Positions 34,134-43,669 are shown, counted from the stretch's first letter. The stretch: DNA of 64,000 bases from Micromonospora halotolerans (GCF_032108445.1 NZ_CP134876.1:3038001-3102000), one strand, 5' to 3'. A program made the numbers and translations. Notes: a model not told the origin generated them from the letters alone.

Positions 34134-37100
34134 TCAGTCGTCGTTGCGGATGGTGCCGATGCCGGTCACGTCGGCGAGCCGGAGGCCCGGCACGCCCGCC
34201 ACGTACAGCTTGAGCTGCTCGTCCGCCTCGCGCTTCCGGTCACCGCGGACGGTCACCGGGAAGGTCAGCGACGTCTGGCCGGCGGCCAGGGTCTTGCAGC
34301 CCACGTACGGGTCGTAGTCCGACCCGGCCTGCGCCGTGGTGCCGTAGGTGGTGGCGCAGATCACGGCCGGCGCGGAGAGCGGGCGGGAGACGGTCACCGT
34401 GAACGTCATGGTGCTGTCGCCCTTGTCGCCCTCGGCCACCGTCGCGTCGGAGACCCGCAGCGCCGCGCGGGAGCGGAACCGGGCCACCTGCGGGTCGTGG
34501 TCGCTGGCACCCCGGTCGCCCAGGCCCTCGGCGTCGGTGGGGTAGTCGGCGTTGATGTGGGCCGTCCGGACCTGGACCAGGTCCTCGTGCAGCGGGCCGT
34601 TGACGAAGAGGTTGTCCAGCGTCTGGGCCTGCCCGTCGAAGGTGTACGAGTACGCCGCCGCCGGCACGTCCGCCACCAGGTCGTCCCAGAGGTTGTGCAG
34701 GCCGGCCTGGTACAGCGGGGCGAGCTGGTCCGACGGCGTCGGGTTCGCCCCCGTGGCGATCGGGTCGTCCGGGCGCGGGAAGACGTTCAGGTCGCCGCCG
34801 TAGATCACCCGCGCGTTCGGGTCGGCCGCCTCGACGGCCTGCACCAGAGCCGCGCCGTACGCGGCCTGCTCCCGCCGCTGCCCGACCCGGCTGTCCGGGC
34901 CGGACGAGAAGTGGTTGGTGGCCGCCCAGAGCGTGAAGTGCTCCGCCGAGCCGGGCGCCGCCGCCACGGTGAACCTGGCCAGCTGGACGGCCCGGGTGTA
35001 GACGTTGCTGCCGTCCACCCCGGTCGAGCGGTCGACGTCGGCCGGCAGCACGGCGTTGAACCCCTTCGGGTTCTGCACGTCGGCGTTCGACGGCAGGGCC
35101 GCCGAGCGGTACTGCACGGTCGGCGCCGAGCCCAGCAGCGGGTCGGTGGCGCTCGCCTGGGCGAGCGTCAGCCGGTCGGTGCGGTAGAGGAACGCCGAGG
35201 CGATGCCCCGGGCGTCCGCGCCCGTCCGGTCGTACGCCGCCGCGTAGGCGGGGCCGCCGTTGGCCGCGATGGCCAGCGCCAGCTCCTGGACGGTGTCCGG
35301 CGCGCCGTCGGCGTTGTTCGTGTCGCCGCAGGCCAGCTTGCCGTCGGTCACCGCGCAGATGTCCTGGTCCTCGGCCTCCTGCACGAGCAGCAGGTCCGGG
35401 CTGTGCAGGGCACCGATGATCTGCCGCGCCTGCACACCCAGCTTCTCGGTGTAGGCCGCCTCGCTGGCCGGCACGTAGTCGAACGGCGGGCTGACCCCGG
35501 GGCAGCCCGAGTTGCCGGTGAAGTCACAGCCATCGAACGGGTCGTCCCGGTAGTCGTACAGGTTCTCCACGTTGTAGGTGGCGACCGCGACCTCGCCGCC
35601 CCGGTCGGCCGGTTGCGGCGGGTTGTTCTCCGCCGGGTCCGCGCCGCCGGTCAGCGTGAGCTGCTCGGGCTGCACGCTGTACTTGCTGAACGCGTACGAG
35701 ATGGCGCCGTAGGCGTCCTCGGTCAGCGTGTCGTAGGTGCGCGCCTCGGGCAGCAGCGCGGTCGAGTCCCCGGCGGTCGCCTTCACGCCGCCGGCGCCCA
35801 GCAGGATCCGCTGGTTGTTGCCGTTGTCGAACAGCGTGCCCGGGATGTCGTCGAGCGGGTGCGCGTCCCGGAACACCCGGCGGGCGTAGGGGTCGGACCG
35901 CTTCATGATCGGGTCCTCGCGGTCCAGCACGTAGATCTCCGAGTCCAGGCTGGACGCGAAGATGTGCCGCGGGGCGGAGACCCCGCTGCCGGACCGGACC
36001 CGCATCCGCTCGCCCTCGTGCCGCTCCCAGAACAGGCCGGCGGCGGCCGCGTCGGCCGGCGGCCGGGCGTCGTCCACCCGGACGGCGGTGTCCACGTCCA
36101 GGCCGGAGTCGAGCTTGCGCACCAATGAGGCGCTGGAGAGCTGGGTCTGGTTGAAGTACTCGGAGACCCGGCCCCGCAGCACCACCTCGTCGCCGACCGT
36201 CGGGGCGTAGCCGCCGATCAGCGTCGTGAACGAGCCCATGAAGACGAAGATGCCGTCCGAGGTGAGCGCGTCGCCGTCCTCGGTGCCGGTGCGGCTCTGC
36301 AGGTAGAAGCCCCACTGGTCGGCCCCGGCGGAGGTGCGGGTCAGCGACTTCTGGGTGATGACGCCGCGGACGTCGTACAGCAGGGAGCTGGTGCCGTTGC
36401 CGCTGGCCGGGGCGAGCGGCGACCGGTCGGTGCGGCCGTCCTCGTCGTCACCCGTGCGGCCCTGCACCTCGCCGATTGACAGCACGGCGGTGGCCTGCAC
36501 GGTCAGCGTGCAGGTCGCGGTGCCGCCCTCGGCGTCCGTCGAGGTCACGGTGACCGAGTAGGCGCCGGCCGGCAGGCCGGTGGCGGTCAGCGTGGCGGTG
36601 GCCGTGCCGCCGGCCGCGGTGGCCGGCGTGAACGCGGTACGGCTGATCGAGCCGCTCGCCGGCGCCGGGTCGACCGCGGTGACCGCGAGGTCGGTGACGG
36701 TGTCGTCGGCGTCGGTGGCGGTGACCTGGCGGGTCGCCGTGGCACCCGCCTCCACGGTCAGCGTGCCGCCGCAGGTCAGCGTCGGCGCCTGGTCGACCGG
36801 GCCGCCGTCGTCGATGCGGTGGCTGCCCAACCCGTCGAAGGTGTCGGTGGCGAAGCCCTCCCACTGCACGGCCGGGTCGAACGCGTTCGACGGGTCGGTG
36901 TCGCCGGCGCTCACCGAGGGGAGCCGGCGCAGCGTGTTGTCGGCGGTGCTGGTGAGCCCGGTGCCCCACTCGCTGCCCGGGTCGACGCCGACCTGGCCGA
37001 CCGAGTCGACCACCGCCGTGCCCCTGCGCAGCACGATCGCGTCGTCGCCGTTGTAGAGCGAGCCGCCGTAGGTCTGGTCGGCCTGGGCGAGGATCGCCGG

Positions 37101-37406
37101 CGCGGCCGCCGAGGCGGCGAAGACGAAGACGTCACCGGCGGCGACCGTGCCGGTCAGCGGCACATTGGTCGACGTGGTGGCGCCGTTGAAGAAGAGCTGG
37201 AGCTGGTAGCCGGCGGCGGCCAGGTCAATCGGCGCGCCGGTGCCGTTGTAGAGCTCGACGGCCTTGTTGTTGGACGAGCCCTCGACGTACTCGGAGATGA
37301 ACAGGTCGGTGGGCGCGGCGCTGGCCGCGGGGGGTGCGATCCCGATGGCCGTGACGGAGACGGCGGCGGTGGTCGCGAGCGCGGCTAAGGTGCGGCGCGG
37401 GCGCAT
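34134..37406 (-). CDS. Secreted ExeM/NucH-type extracellular endonuclease
   Basis: A 1090-residue secreted nuclease. The signal peptide ends near ASA (about 30). Residues 31-200 form a lamin-tail domain (TDLFISEYVEGSSNNKAVELYNGTG), then an Ig-like segment, an OB-like nuclease-associated region (about 310-600) and an endonuclease/exonuclease/phosphatase domain with ATYNVENLYDYR, QEAEDQD, GGDLNVFPRPDD and GASDHDPQ. The C-terminus is a Calx-beta-like repeat. It probably degrades extracellular DNA for nutrients or biofilm turnover. The length and order match ExeM/NucH. A 12-bp inverted repeat lies at 37435-37446 upstream. Confidence 0.93.
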   Translation of the reverse strand: MRPRRTLAALATTAAVSVTAIGIAPPAASAAPTDLFISEYVEGSSNNKAVELYNGTGAPIDLAAAGYQLQLFFNGATTSTNVPLTGTVAAGDVFVFAASAAAPAILAQADQTYGGSLYNGDDAIVLRRGTAVVDSVGQVGVDPGSEWGTGLTSTADNTLRRLPSVSAGDTDPSNAFDPAVQWEGFATDTFDGLGSHRIDDGGPVDQAPTLTCGGTLTVEAGATATRQVTATDADDTVTDLAVTAVDPAPASGSISRTAFTPATAAGGTATATLTATGLPAGAYSVTVTSTDAEGGTATCTLTVQATAVLSIGEVQGRTGDDEDGRTDRSPLAPASGNGTSSLLYDVRGVITQKSLTRTSAGADQWGFYLQSRTGTEDGDALTSDGIFVFMGSFTTLIGGYAPTVGDEVVLRGRVSEYFNQTQLSSASLVRKLDSGLDVDTAVRVDDARPPADAAAAGLFWERHEGERMRVRSGSGVSAPRHIFASSLDSEIYVLDREDPIMKRSDPYARRVFRDAHPLDDIPGTLFDNGNNQRILLGAGGVKATAGDSTALLPEARTYDTLTEDAYGAISYAFSKYSVQPEQLTLTGGADPAENNPPQPADRGGEVAVATYNVENLYDYRDDPFDGCDFTGNSGCPGVSPPFDYVPASEAAYTEKLGVQARQIIGALHSPDLLLVQEAEDQDICAVTDGKLACGDTNNADGAPDTVQELALAIAANGGPAYAAAYDRTGADARGIASAFLYRTDRLTLAQASATDPLLGSAPTVQYRSAALPSNADVQNPKGFNAVLPADVDRSTGVDGSNVYTRAVQLARFTVAAAPGSAEHFTLWAATNHFSSGPDSRVGQRREQAAYGAALVQAVEAADPNARVIYGGDLNVFPRPDDPIATGANPTPSDQLAPLYQAGLHNLWDDLVADVPAAAYSYTFDGQAQTLDNLFVNGPLHEDLVQVRTAHINADYPTDAEGLGDRGASDHDPQVARFRSRAALRVSDATVAEGDKGDSTMTFTVTVSRPLSAPAVICATTYGTTAQAGSDYDPYVGCKTLAAGQTSLTFPVTVRGDRKREADEQLKLYVAGVPGLRLADVTGIGTIRNDD

Positions 37407-37434
37407 GGAGCCTCCACGATGGGTGGACAGGAAC

Positions 37435-37446
37435 TAACGCACGTTA
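37435..37446. promoter_or_regulatory. Inverted repeat upstream of the nuclease gene
   Basis: TAACG-CA-CGTTA is a perfect 5-bp-arm palindrome, 29 nt upstream of the nuclease ATG and in an otherwise GC-rich region. It may be an operator or overlap the promoter. No regulator is adjacent, so the assignment is tentative. Confidence 0.35.
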
Positions 37447-37500
37447 AGGGCCGTTCCGGTCCGCCGTCCATCCCCCGGGCAGCCGTTTGATGAATATCCG

Positions 37501-38517
37501 TCAGCGCTGGCTGTCGAGCCGGTGCACCAGCTCGGCCACGTCCACGCTGTATTCGCACCAGTCCCGGTCGGGCCGGTAGCCCAGCTCCGCGTTGACCTTC
37601 AGCATCGCCTCGTTGGCCTGCGCGTTCCAGGTCTGCACCTCGGCCAGCTCCGGCTCGGCCGACCGCAGCTCCAGCAGCATCCGGGCTTTGATGGCGCGGT
37701 CGATGCCGTAGCCCCGGTGGTCGCGGACCACGATGGTGTCGTACTGGTCGGCGCGGGTGGGGTGCTGCGCCGGCACCACCACCTCGGTGAGCCCGGCCAC
37801 CTCGCCGGTCTGCTCGTGCAGGGCCAGCACGATGTACGGCTTCATGCCCCGCCGGTGCAGCGTGTCGAGGCTGTCCCGCAGCCGCTGCGGGTCGTAGGAG
37901 CTGGGCCGCAGCTCGCCGTCGTCCACGTCGCGCACCTCGGCCTTGGCCCGCGCGTACGCCTCGATGAGGTCGTCCGGCGGCCCACCCGGGCAGAACTCGA
38001 CGTGGTAGCCGGCGCCCACCTCGGTGGCCATCTCGGCCAGCACCGGCCACTCGACGGCGCCCAGGTCGAGCACGCTGCGGGTCTCGACGTATTCCCTGGT
38101 GAAGCCGAGTGCCTCGTAGAACGCCACGGCCGGGGTGTCGCCGACCACCTCCACGCCGATCGACTGGAAGCCCTCGTCCCAGACCCGGCGGGCGGCCACC
38201 CGCACCAGCTCGCGGCCGAGCCCGCTACGCCGCAGCGCCGGGTGCACCAGCACCTCCAGCACGCCGATGCCGCCGAGCAGCAGCACGTGCACGTGGCCCA
38301 GGATTGCCCCCGGCGTGCCGTCGGGCGCCGGATCGGCCTGGTAGACCCAGGAGATCCGTCGCTCACCGGGCATCACCTCGGAGAGGTATTCCCGCATGGA
38401 ACTCTCCCGCCAGGGCGGATCCAGCGGCAGGTCGGCCGCCAGGACCGCGTTCAGCGTGTCCAGGAGCGACGCGATCTCAGCGGACGACGCGGTCCGAGGG
38501 TCCCACTCGCGCACCAT
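37501..38517 (-). CDS. GNAT family acetyltransferase with two GNAT-like domains
   Basis: A 338-residue protein. The N-terminal GNAT domain has the acetyl-CoA loop region VLEVLVHPALRRSGLGRELVRVAARRV (R/Q-x-x-G-x-G/A form RRSGLG) and AVAFYEALGF. The C-terminal half repeats the fold more loosely (VAGLTEVVVPAQHPTRADQYDTIVVRDHRGYGIDRAIKARML, then NAEAM-like QANEAMLKVNAELGY). Such tandem GNAT proteins are related to mycothiol synthase, though this is not MshD with confidence. The ATG at 38517 is taken over the GTG directly before it. The substrate is unknown. Confidence 0.87.
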   Translation of the reverse strand: MVREWDPRTASSAEIASLLDTLNAVLAADLPLDPPWRESSMREYLSEVMPGERRISWVYQADPAPDGTPGAILGHVHVLLLGGIGVLEVLVHPALRRSGLGRELVRVAARRVWDEGFQSIGVEVVGDTPAVAFYEALGFTREYVETRSVLDLGAVEWPVLAEMATEVGAGYHVEFCPGGPPDDLIEAYARAKAEVRDVDDGELRPSSYDPQRLRDSLDTLHRRGMKPYIVLALHEQTGEVAGLTEVVVPAQHPTRADQYDTIVVRDHRGYGIDRAIKARMLLELRSAEPELAEVQTWNAQANEAMLKVNAELGYRPDRDWCEYSVDVAELVHRLDSQR

Positions 38518-38589
38518 CACCCGTCTAGCTTGCCGTCAACAGCAGCCCGGGGGAAGGGTCCAGTCCGCGAATGTATGCAACCGGTCACG

Positions 38590-39834
38590 TCACGTACCGC
38601 TCAGCCGTCCGTACTCGTCGGCCTTGTTGAAGACGTCCTGGGCGTAGCGGCGCACATCGTTGTAGGAGAGGATCGCGCCCCACCAGTCGCCCGGAATGGT
38701 CATGTTCCGGCCGCCCTTGCAGAGGTAACGGCCGGCGGCCAGGGCCGCGTCGTCGATGTCGTGCGGGTTCTTGACGTCGTCGTTGTCGGCGTCCGCGCCG
38801 ATCTCCTGCCAGGTGCTCGGGATGAACTGCATGGGGCCGAGCGCCTTGTCGTAGACCGGGTCGTGGTCGAGCTGCCCCTGGTCGGTGTCGAGGATCCGGG
38901 AGCGGCCGCCCTGCCCGTCGAGCGGGGCGCCGACGATCTCCGGCGCGGCGACGCCGTCGGGCCGGAGGGTGGCCTTGTTGGCCGAGCCGTGGCGGGACTC
39001 GACATAGCCGATCGCGGCCAGCGTGGTCCAGCTCAGCTGGCAGCTGCGGTTGGTCTGGGCGAGCACCAGCTCGGCGTAGCCGTACGCCTGCATGGCGACC
39101 GGCGGGATGCCGGTGGTGGCGCTGACCTGCTGCGCCCAGGCGGCCAGCGCGTCGGCCGGGCGGCCGGGGGTGGGAGCCACCGGCCCTGTCGGTGTGCCAC
39201 CGGGGACGGCCGTGCCGGTCGGGCCGACGGTGCCCGGCAGCCCGGTCGCGCCGGGGCCCACCGGCGCACCGGGCACCACACCGGCCTGGGGTACGCCCTG
39301 GACCGGGGCGTTCCTGGTGGCGTCGACGGCCACCGGCTGCGGCTTGCGGACTGCCGCGGGCACCAGCACCGCGCCGGCCGTGGCGGTGGCCGCGACCAGG
39401 GCGAGCAGGAAGAGGCCGGGCAGGGTCGTGCGCCCGCTGGGACGGCGCGACCAGGCGCGGGTGGCCCGGGCCGCGCCGACGGCGAGCTGCCGGGGCGGTG
39501 GCATCCGGACCGCGTGCGCGAACGGCACCCGCCGCCGCCGGCCGGCCGCCGTCTTGTCCGCCGAGGCGGCCTCCCCACCGGCCGATGTCGCGTCCGGCTC
39601 GGCCGACTCCGTCTTCGGCTCGACCGGCGTCGCCTTCGGGTCAACCAGCTCCGTCTTCGGCGCCGGCGGCTCGGTCTTCGGCTCGGCCGGCTGTGTCTTT
39701 GGCTCGGCTTCTGGGCCGCCGGCCCGGGCGGGTGTCGTGTCGCGGCGAGGGCGGGGGACCGGGCCGGCGCCGCCGTCGGGCGGCGCGGCCGGTCGCAGGG
39801 GCCGAACCGTCGATCGCTGCTCGCCGTCCGCCAC
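38590..39834 (-). CDS. Lytic transglycosylase-like cell wall enzyme, single-pass membrane
   Basis: A 414-residue protein. The N-terminal about 100 residues are Pro/Glu/Lys-rich with PKTE-type repeats, followed by a membrane helix (LPGLFLLALVAATATAGAVLVPAAV) and a Pro/Gly linker. The C-terminal SLT-like domain shows TLAAIGYVESRHG with the catalytic Glu, ALGPMQFIPSTWQ, NPHDIDDAALAAGRYLC and ILSYNDVRRYAQDV. It cleaves peptidoglycan outside the membrane. GTG 39834 is favoured because GATACT lies 6 nt upstream on the minus strand; ATG 39852 is the alternative. It is divergent from the FmdB-like gene across 55 bp. Confidence 0.9.
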   Translation of the reverse strand: MADGEQRSTVRPLRPAAPPDGGAGPVPRPRRDTTPARAGGPEAEPKTQPAEPKTEPPAPKTELVDPKATPVEPKTESAEPDATSAGGEAASADKTAAGRRRRVPFAHAVRMPPPRQLAVGAARATRAWSRRPSGRTTLPGLFLLALVAATATAGAVLVPAAVRKPQPVAVDATRNAPVQGVPQAGVVPGAPVGPGATGLPGTVGPTGTAVPGGTPTGPVAPTPGRPADALAAWAQQVSATTGIPPVAMQAYGYAELVLAQTNRSCQLSWTTLAAIGYVESRHGSANKATLRPDGVAAPEIVGAPLDGQGGRSRILDTDQGQLDHDPVYDKALGPMQFIPSTWQEIGADADNDDVKNPHDIDDAALAAGRYLCKGGRNMTIPGDWWGAILSYNDVRRYAQDVFNKADEYGRLSGT

Positions 39835-39889
39835 CCGTCGAGTATCACCCATGACTGCCGGGGCGTCAGGTCCGCCGTACCCTGATGGC

Positions 39890-40111
39890 ATGCCCCGCTA
39901 CGAGTTCCGCTGCCGCGCCTGCGGCGACACCTTCGAGGTCAACCGCCCGATGGCCGACGCCGGTCAGCCGGCCTCCTGCCCGCAGGGACACGCCGACACG
40001 GTGAAGCTGCTCTCCGCCGTCGCGGTCACCGGCCGGGGTGGATCCGGTCCGGTCGGCGGGGCGTCCGCCCCGGCCGGCGGTGGCTGCTGCGGCGGCGCCT
40101 GCGGCTGCTGA
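39890..40111 (+). CDS. FmdB-type zinc ribbon protein
   Basis: A 73-residue protein starting MPRYEFRCRACGDTFEVNRPM, the FmdB regulatory-protein family. The first CxxC is CRAC and the second Cys pair appears as SCPQGH, where His may replace the last Cys, so the zinc ribbon is slightly altered. The tail GGGCCGGACGC is Cys-rich. The function of the family is unclear (a regulator of formamidase genes in the founding case). TACCCT at 39878-39883 lies 6 nt before the ATG: a leaderless mRNA is likely. Confidence 0.9.
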   Translation: MPRYEFRCRACGDTFEVNRPMADAGQPASCPQGHADTVKLLSAVAVTGRGGSGPVGGASAPAGGGCCGGACGC

Positions 40112-40267
40112 CCGGCCGCCCATCCTCGGCCCGCCGGTCGACCCGGCTTGCCGCCCGTGTGATCCTTTGGCACCTTGGGTCGGATTCTGCCCGGCCGTTC
40201 TCACGATGCGTGATCGCGTGACCATAGGGCAGCATGAAGCCGACGTCACGGGGCGGAGGTTCCACGC

Positions 40268-43066
40268 ATGTCGCCACGGATCCACCTCCCGAGCGGCTGG
40301 GTGACCTTCGTCTTCACCGACATCGAGGGCTCCACGCGACTGGCCCAGCTGCTCGGTCCGGGCTACCGCCCGGTTCTGCGGGAACACCGCCGGTTGCTGC
40401 GCCACACGCTGGCCGGCACCGACGGGGCTGAGCTGCTGACCGAGGGCGACTCGTTCTTCCTCGCCTTCCCGGACGCGGGCGCGGCGGTGCACGCCTGCCT
40501 CACCGCGCAACGCGCGCTGGCCGACCACGAGTGGCCCACTCCGGAGGCCGCGCCCCGGGTCCGGATGGGGCTGCACACCGGTTACGCCGAACCCCGCGAC
40601 GGCGAGTACGCCAGCCCCGAGGTGCACCGGGCCGCCCGGGTGGCCGCCGCCGCACACGGTGGACAGGTGCTCTGCTCGGCGGCGACCGCCCGGCTCGCCG
40701 ACCCGCTGCCCGACGGCGCGTCCCTGTTGGACCTCGGGCTGCACCGGCTGCGCGGCTTCGACGACCGGGAACGGCTGTTCCAGCTCGTCGCGCCCGGCCT
40801 GGAGCGGAGCTTCCCGCGGCCGCGTACCGCCGACGCGGTGGCGCACAACCTGCCCACCCAGGTCACCTCGTTCGTGGGCCGGCAGGCCGAGCGGGCCGAG
40901 CTGCGGCGGTTGGTCGAGACGTACCGGCTGGTGACCGTGCTGGGGGCGGGCGGGGCGGGGAAGACCCGGCTGGCCGTGGAGCTGGCCTCCGGGGTGGTCG
41001 AGGCCTACCCGGACGGGGTGTGGTTCGTCGACGTCGCCGCGGTGACCGACCCGGGGCTGGTGGCGTTCGAGATCGCCGCCGTGCTCGGGCTCCGCCCGGA
41101 GCCCGGCCGCCCCATGGTGGACACCCTGGTCGAGTACGCGGCGGCCCGGCGGATGCTGGTCGTGCTGGACACCTGCGACGCCCAGCCGGCCGCCTCGGCC
41201 GAGGTGATCTCCCGGCTGCTGGCGGGTGGGCGGGGCGTGCGGGTGCTGGCGACCAGCCGCGAGTCGTTCGGCGTACCCGGTGAGGCGGTGTGGCGGATCC
41301 CGCCGCTGTCGGTGGACCCGGGCCCGGACGGCGGGGCGAGCGACGCCGTGGCCCTGCTGCTGGACCGGACGGCGGCGGCCCGGGGCGGCCGGCCGCCGGA
41401 GCCCGCCGAGCAGGCCGACCTGCGTCGGGTGGTCCGCCGGCTGGACGGACTGCCGCTCGCCATCGAACTGGCCGCCGCGCGGCTGCGGGTGCTGTCGGCC
41501 GGGCAGCTCGCCGAGCGCCTCGACGACATGCTGGGCACGCTGGACGCCGGTCGGGAGGAGCTGGACCTGCCCGTGCTGGAGGCCGGCTGGACCGGCAACC
41601 AGCAGGACACCGTCGACCTGGTGGCCGCGGCGACCGGTGCCGCGCCGGCCACCCCGGCCAGCCGCGCGGTGCAGCGCTCGGCGAACGAGCGGCACCTGAC
41701 CATGCAGGCCACGGTCACCTGGTCGTACCGGACGTTGGGGGCGCGCTCGGCCCGGCTGCTGCGGTGGATGGCCGTCTTCGCCGGCCCGGTGGACCTGCCG
41801 ACCGTGCAGTGGCTGCTCGACGACGACCCGCTGGACCCGCTGTCGGTGCTCGTGGACAAGTCGATGGTGCTGGCCGAGCCGCGCGCCTCGGGAAGCACCT
41901 ACCGGATGCTGGACCCGATCCGGGCGTACGCGGCCCGGCGGCTGATCGAGGCCGGCGAGGAGCAGACCGCCCGGGAGCGGCACGTCGCCTGGTCGCGGCA
42001 CGCCCTGGAGCGCGCCCACCTGGGCCCGGACGGCCGCCCGGTCACCCTCTCCCTGTACGCGCTCGACCCGCTCGCCGGTGAGCTGCGGGCCGCGCTGCGC
42101 TGGTGCGCCACCGGCGGCAGCGCCCGGTCCGGGCTGCGGCTGGCCGGCGGGCTGGACCAGTGGTGGCGGGAGCGGGGGCTGGCCCGGGAGGGGCGGCTCT
42201 GGCTGTTCCGGCTGTACGGCCGGATCGCCGAGACCGGGGAGTCGATCCCGGAGGCGGAGCTGGCGGCGGCGTACCACATGCACTCGTTGCACGCCGGGGC
42301 GGACGGCGAGTTCGCCGAGGAGCTGCGCTACTCGCAGCGGGCCGAGGCGGCCGCCCGGCAGGCCGGCGACCTGGGTCTGCTCGCCCGGGTGCTGGCGGGC
42401 CGGGCCGCGCCGCTGGTCGACATGGGCCAGTTCGTCGAGGCGGAACGGGTCTGCCGGGAGGTCATCGACTGGGCGTACGCCCAGGAGGTGGTCTCCGACG
42501 CGCTGCTCGCCGTCTACAACCTCGCCGAGCTGTTGTGGCGCCGGGGCGCGCTGGACGAGGCGGCCGAGGTGCTCGGCGCGGCCCGCCCGGTGGAGGCCGC
42601 CCGCCCGGTCGAGCGGGGCCGCCGGTCGGTGGACATGCTGCTCGGCCTGGTCGCGCTGGCCCGGGGTGACCTGGTCGCCGCGCACGAGCATCTGCTGGTG
42701 GCGCTCCGCTCCCGGATGAGCCACGGCTACCTGGGCCGGGCCTGCGACACCGTGAACGCGATCGCGGTGCGCTGCGCGTTGGGCGGCGAGGCGGTGACGG
42801 CGGCCCGGCTGTTCGGCGCGGCCCAGGCCACCCGGGCTAGCCTGCGCGCCACCCCGGGGATCTACGGTCCCTACTGGCTGGCCCGGCAGGCGGACCTGCG
42901 GCGCTCCCTCGGTGACGCCGCGTTCGACGCCGCCTGGGCCAGCGGCGCCGCCCTCCGCCTGGAGGAGGCTGCCGCCCTGGCCCTCGACCTGGAACACCCC
43001 GACCTGACCACCCCGCACAGCCCTCGCTTCACGACCCCCGCGCCGCGGCGCTCCACGGCGAGCTGA
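40268..43066 (+). CDS. Class III cyclase-like/NB-ARC ATPase/TPR-like regulator
   Basis: A 932-residue multidomain protein. The cyclase homology domain (1-180) has metal aspartates D18 (VFTDIEGSTRL) and D61 (EGDSFFLAF), but the transition-state Asn is His (H120 in SPEVHRAARV), with Arg124 kept. An NB-ARC-type ATPase follows: FVGRQAERAELR, Walker A GAGGAGKTRLAVELA (about 229-243), MLVVLDTCD, VLATSRE and GLPLAIELAAARL. The C-terminal 400 residues are helical TPR-like. No LuxR HTH is seen. Such proteins resemble mycobacterial cyclase/ATPase regulators. Whether it makes cAMP is doubtful. Confidence 0.9.
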   Translation: MSPRIHLPSGWVTFVFTDIEGSTRLAQLLGPGYRPVLREHRRLLRHTLAGTDGAELLTEGDSFFLAFPDAGAAVHACLTAQRALADHEWPTPEAAPRVRMGLHTGYAEPRDGEYASPEVHRAARVAAAAHGGQVLCSAATARLADPLPDGASLLDLGLHRLRGFDDRERLFQLVAPGLERSFPRPRTADAVAHNLPTQVTSFVGRQAERAELRRLVETYRLVTVLGAGGAGKTRLAVELASGVVEAYPDGVWFVDVAAVTDPGLVAFEIAAVLGLRPEPGRPMVDTLVEYAAARRMLVVLDTCDAQPAASAEVISRLLAGGRGVRVLATSRESFGVPGEAVWRIPPLSVDPGPDGGASDAVALLLDRTAAARGGRPPEPAEQADLRRVVRRLDGLPLAIELAAARLRVLSAGQLAERLDDMLGTLDAGREELDLPVLEAGWTGNQQDTVDLVAAATGAAPATPASRAVQRSANERHLTMQATVTWSYRTLGARSARLLRWMAVFAGPVDLPTVQWLLDDDPLDPLSVLVDKSMVLAEPRASGSTYRMLDPIRAYAARRLIEAGEEQTARERHVAWSRHALERAHLGPDGRPVTLSLYALDPLAGELRAALRWCATGGSARSGLRLAGGLDQWWRERGLAREGRLWLFRLYGRIAETGESIPEAELAAAYHMHSLHAGADGEFAEELRYSQRAEAAARQAGDLGLLARVLAGRAAPLVDMGQFVEAERVCREVIDWAYAQEVVSDALLAVYNLAELLWRRGALDEAAEVLGAARPVEAARPVERGRRSVDMLLGLVALARGDLVAAHEHLLVALRSRMSHGYLGRACDTVNAIAVRCALGGEAVTAARLFGAAQATRASLRATPGIYGPYWLARQADLRRSLGDAAFDAAWASGAALRLEEAAALALDLEHPDLTTPHSPRFTTPAPRRSTAS

Positions 43067-43067
43067 C

Positions 43068-43115
43068 CAGGAGGTCCGCGTCGCGGTCGGGCTCCGCGGC
43101 GACGCGAACCTCCTG
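43068..43115. terminator. Hairpin between convergent genes, likely bidirectional terminator
   Basis: Arms of 17 bp, 43068-43084 and 43099-43115, pair with a single mismatch (43076/43107) around a 14-nt loop. It lies in the 63-bp gap between the convergent regulator and phospholipase genes. There is no U tract, as often in actinobacteria. Confidence 0.75.
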
Positions 43116-43129
43116 ATCGACGGGGCGGG

Positions 43130-43669
43130 TCAGTGCCGGGCGGCCGCGCGTTCGGCGTCGGCCTTCATCCGCGCGGCACGGTCCAGGTCGGACTGTTGGA
43201 CGGCGGCGACCGAGCCGAAGACGCTCACCGCCTGGTAGTAGGTCCAGGCCAGGCTGTAGCAGGCCGGCCGCACCACGGTGTTGTAGGTGGCGCAGACCCG
43301 CTTCAGGTCCGCGTAGAAGGCGCTGTCGAGCCGGGACTTGTTGGCCGGGAAGATGCCCATGGCCTTGTGGTTGCGGTAGCCGAAGTCGTGCCGGTAGCAG
43401 GAGAGGCTGAAGTTGAAGCCGAGCGGGTTGTCCGGGCTGGACGAGCAGTAGTCGGTCGACCAGTCGAAGGCGTACTCGGTCCAGGGGGCCCGGTTCACCC
43501 GGGCGGAGTTCCAGGCGGTGTAGCTGCTGGCGCTGGTCTGGGTCCAGCTGGAGAGCACGGCGAGCTTCTGCTCGCGGCTCACCGCGGCGGCGGCGGGGGT
43601 GGCCACGCCGATGGCGGTGAGCAGGGCGATCGTGCCGGCGGCGAGCAGGGTGGTGAGACGTCGGGACAC
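43130..43669 (-). CDS. Secreted prokaryotic phospholipase A2
   Basis: Hydrolyses the sn-2 ester of phospholipids, calcium-dependent. A Sec signal peptide (1-29, ending in AAAA) is followed by a 150-residue mature enzyme like Streptomyces violaceoruber PLA2. The signature CYRHDFGYRN holds the catalytic H94 with the calcium-binding Asp next to it; four mature cysteines (75, 91, 126, 137) can form two disulfides. GTG 43669 has GGGGAGG (43675-43681) 5 nt upstream. It is secreted and stands alone. Confidence 0.9.
   Translation of the reverse strand: MSRRLTTLLAAGTIALLTAIGVATPAAAAVSREQKLAVLSSWTQTSASSYTAWNSARVNRAPWTEYAFDWSTDYCSSSPDNPLGFNFSLSCYRHDFGYRNHKAMGIFPANKSRLDSAFYADLKRVCATYNTVVRPACYSLAWTYYQAVSVFGSVAAVQQSDLDRAARMKADAERAAARH

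Noticed and set aside
37410..37450. PHO box upstream of the nuclease
   Set aside because: Direct GTTCACC-type repeats with 11-nt spacing are not convincingly present on either strand.
39866..43018. A 1050-codon minus-strand frame
   Set aside because: It is antisense to the cyclase/NB-ARC gene, which has intact catalytic motifs on the plus strand.
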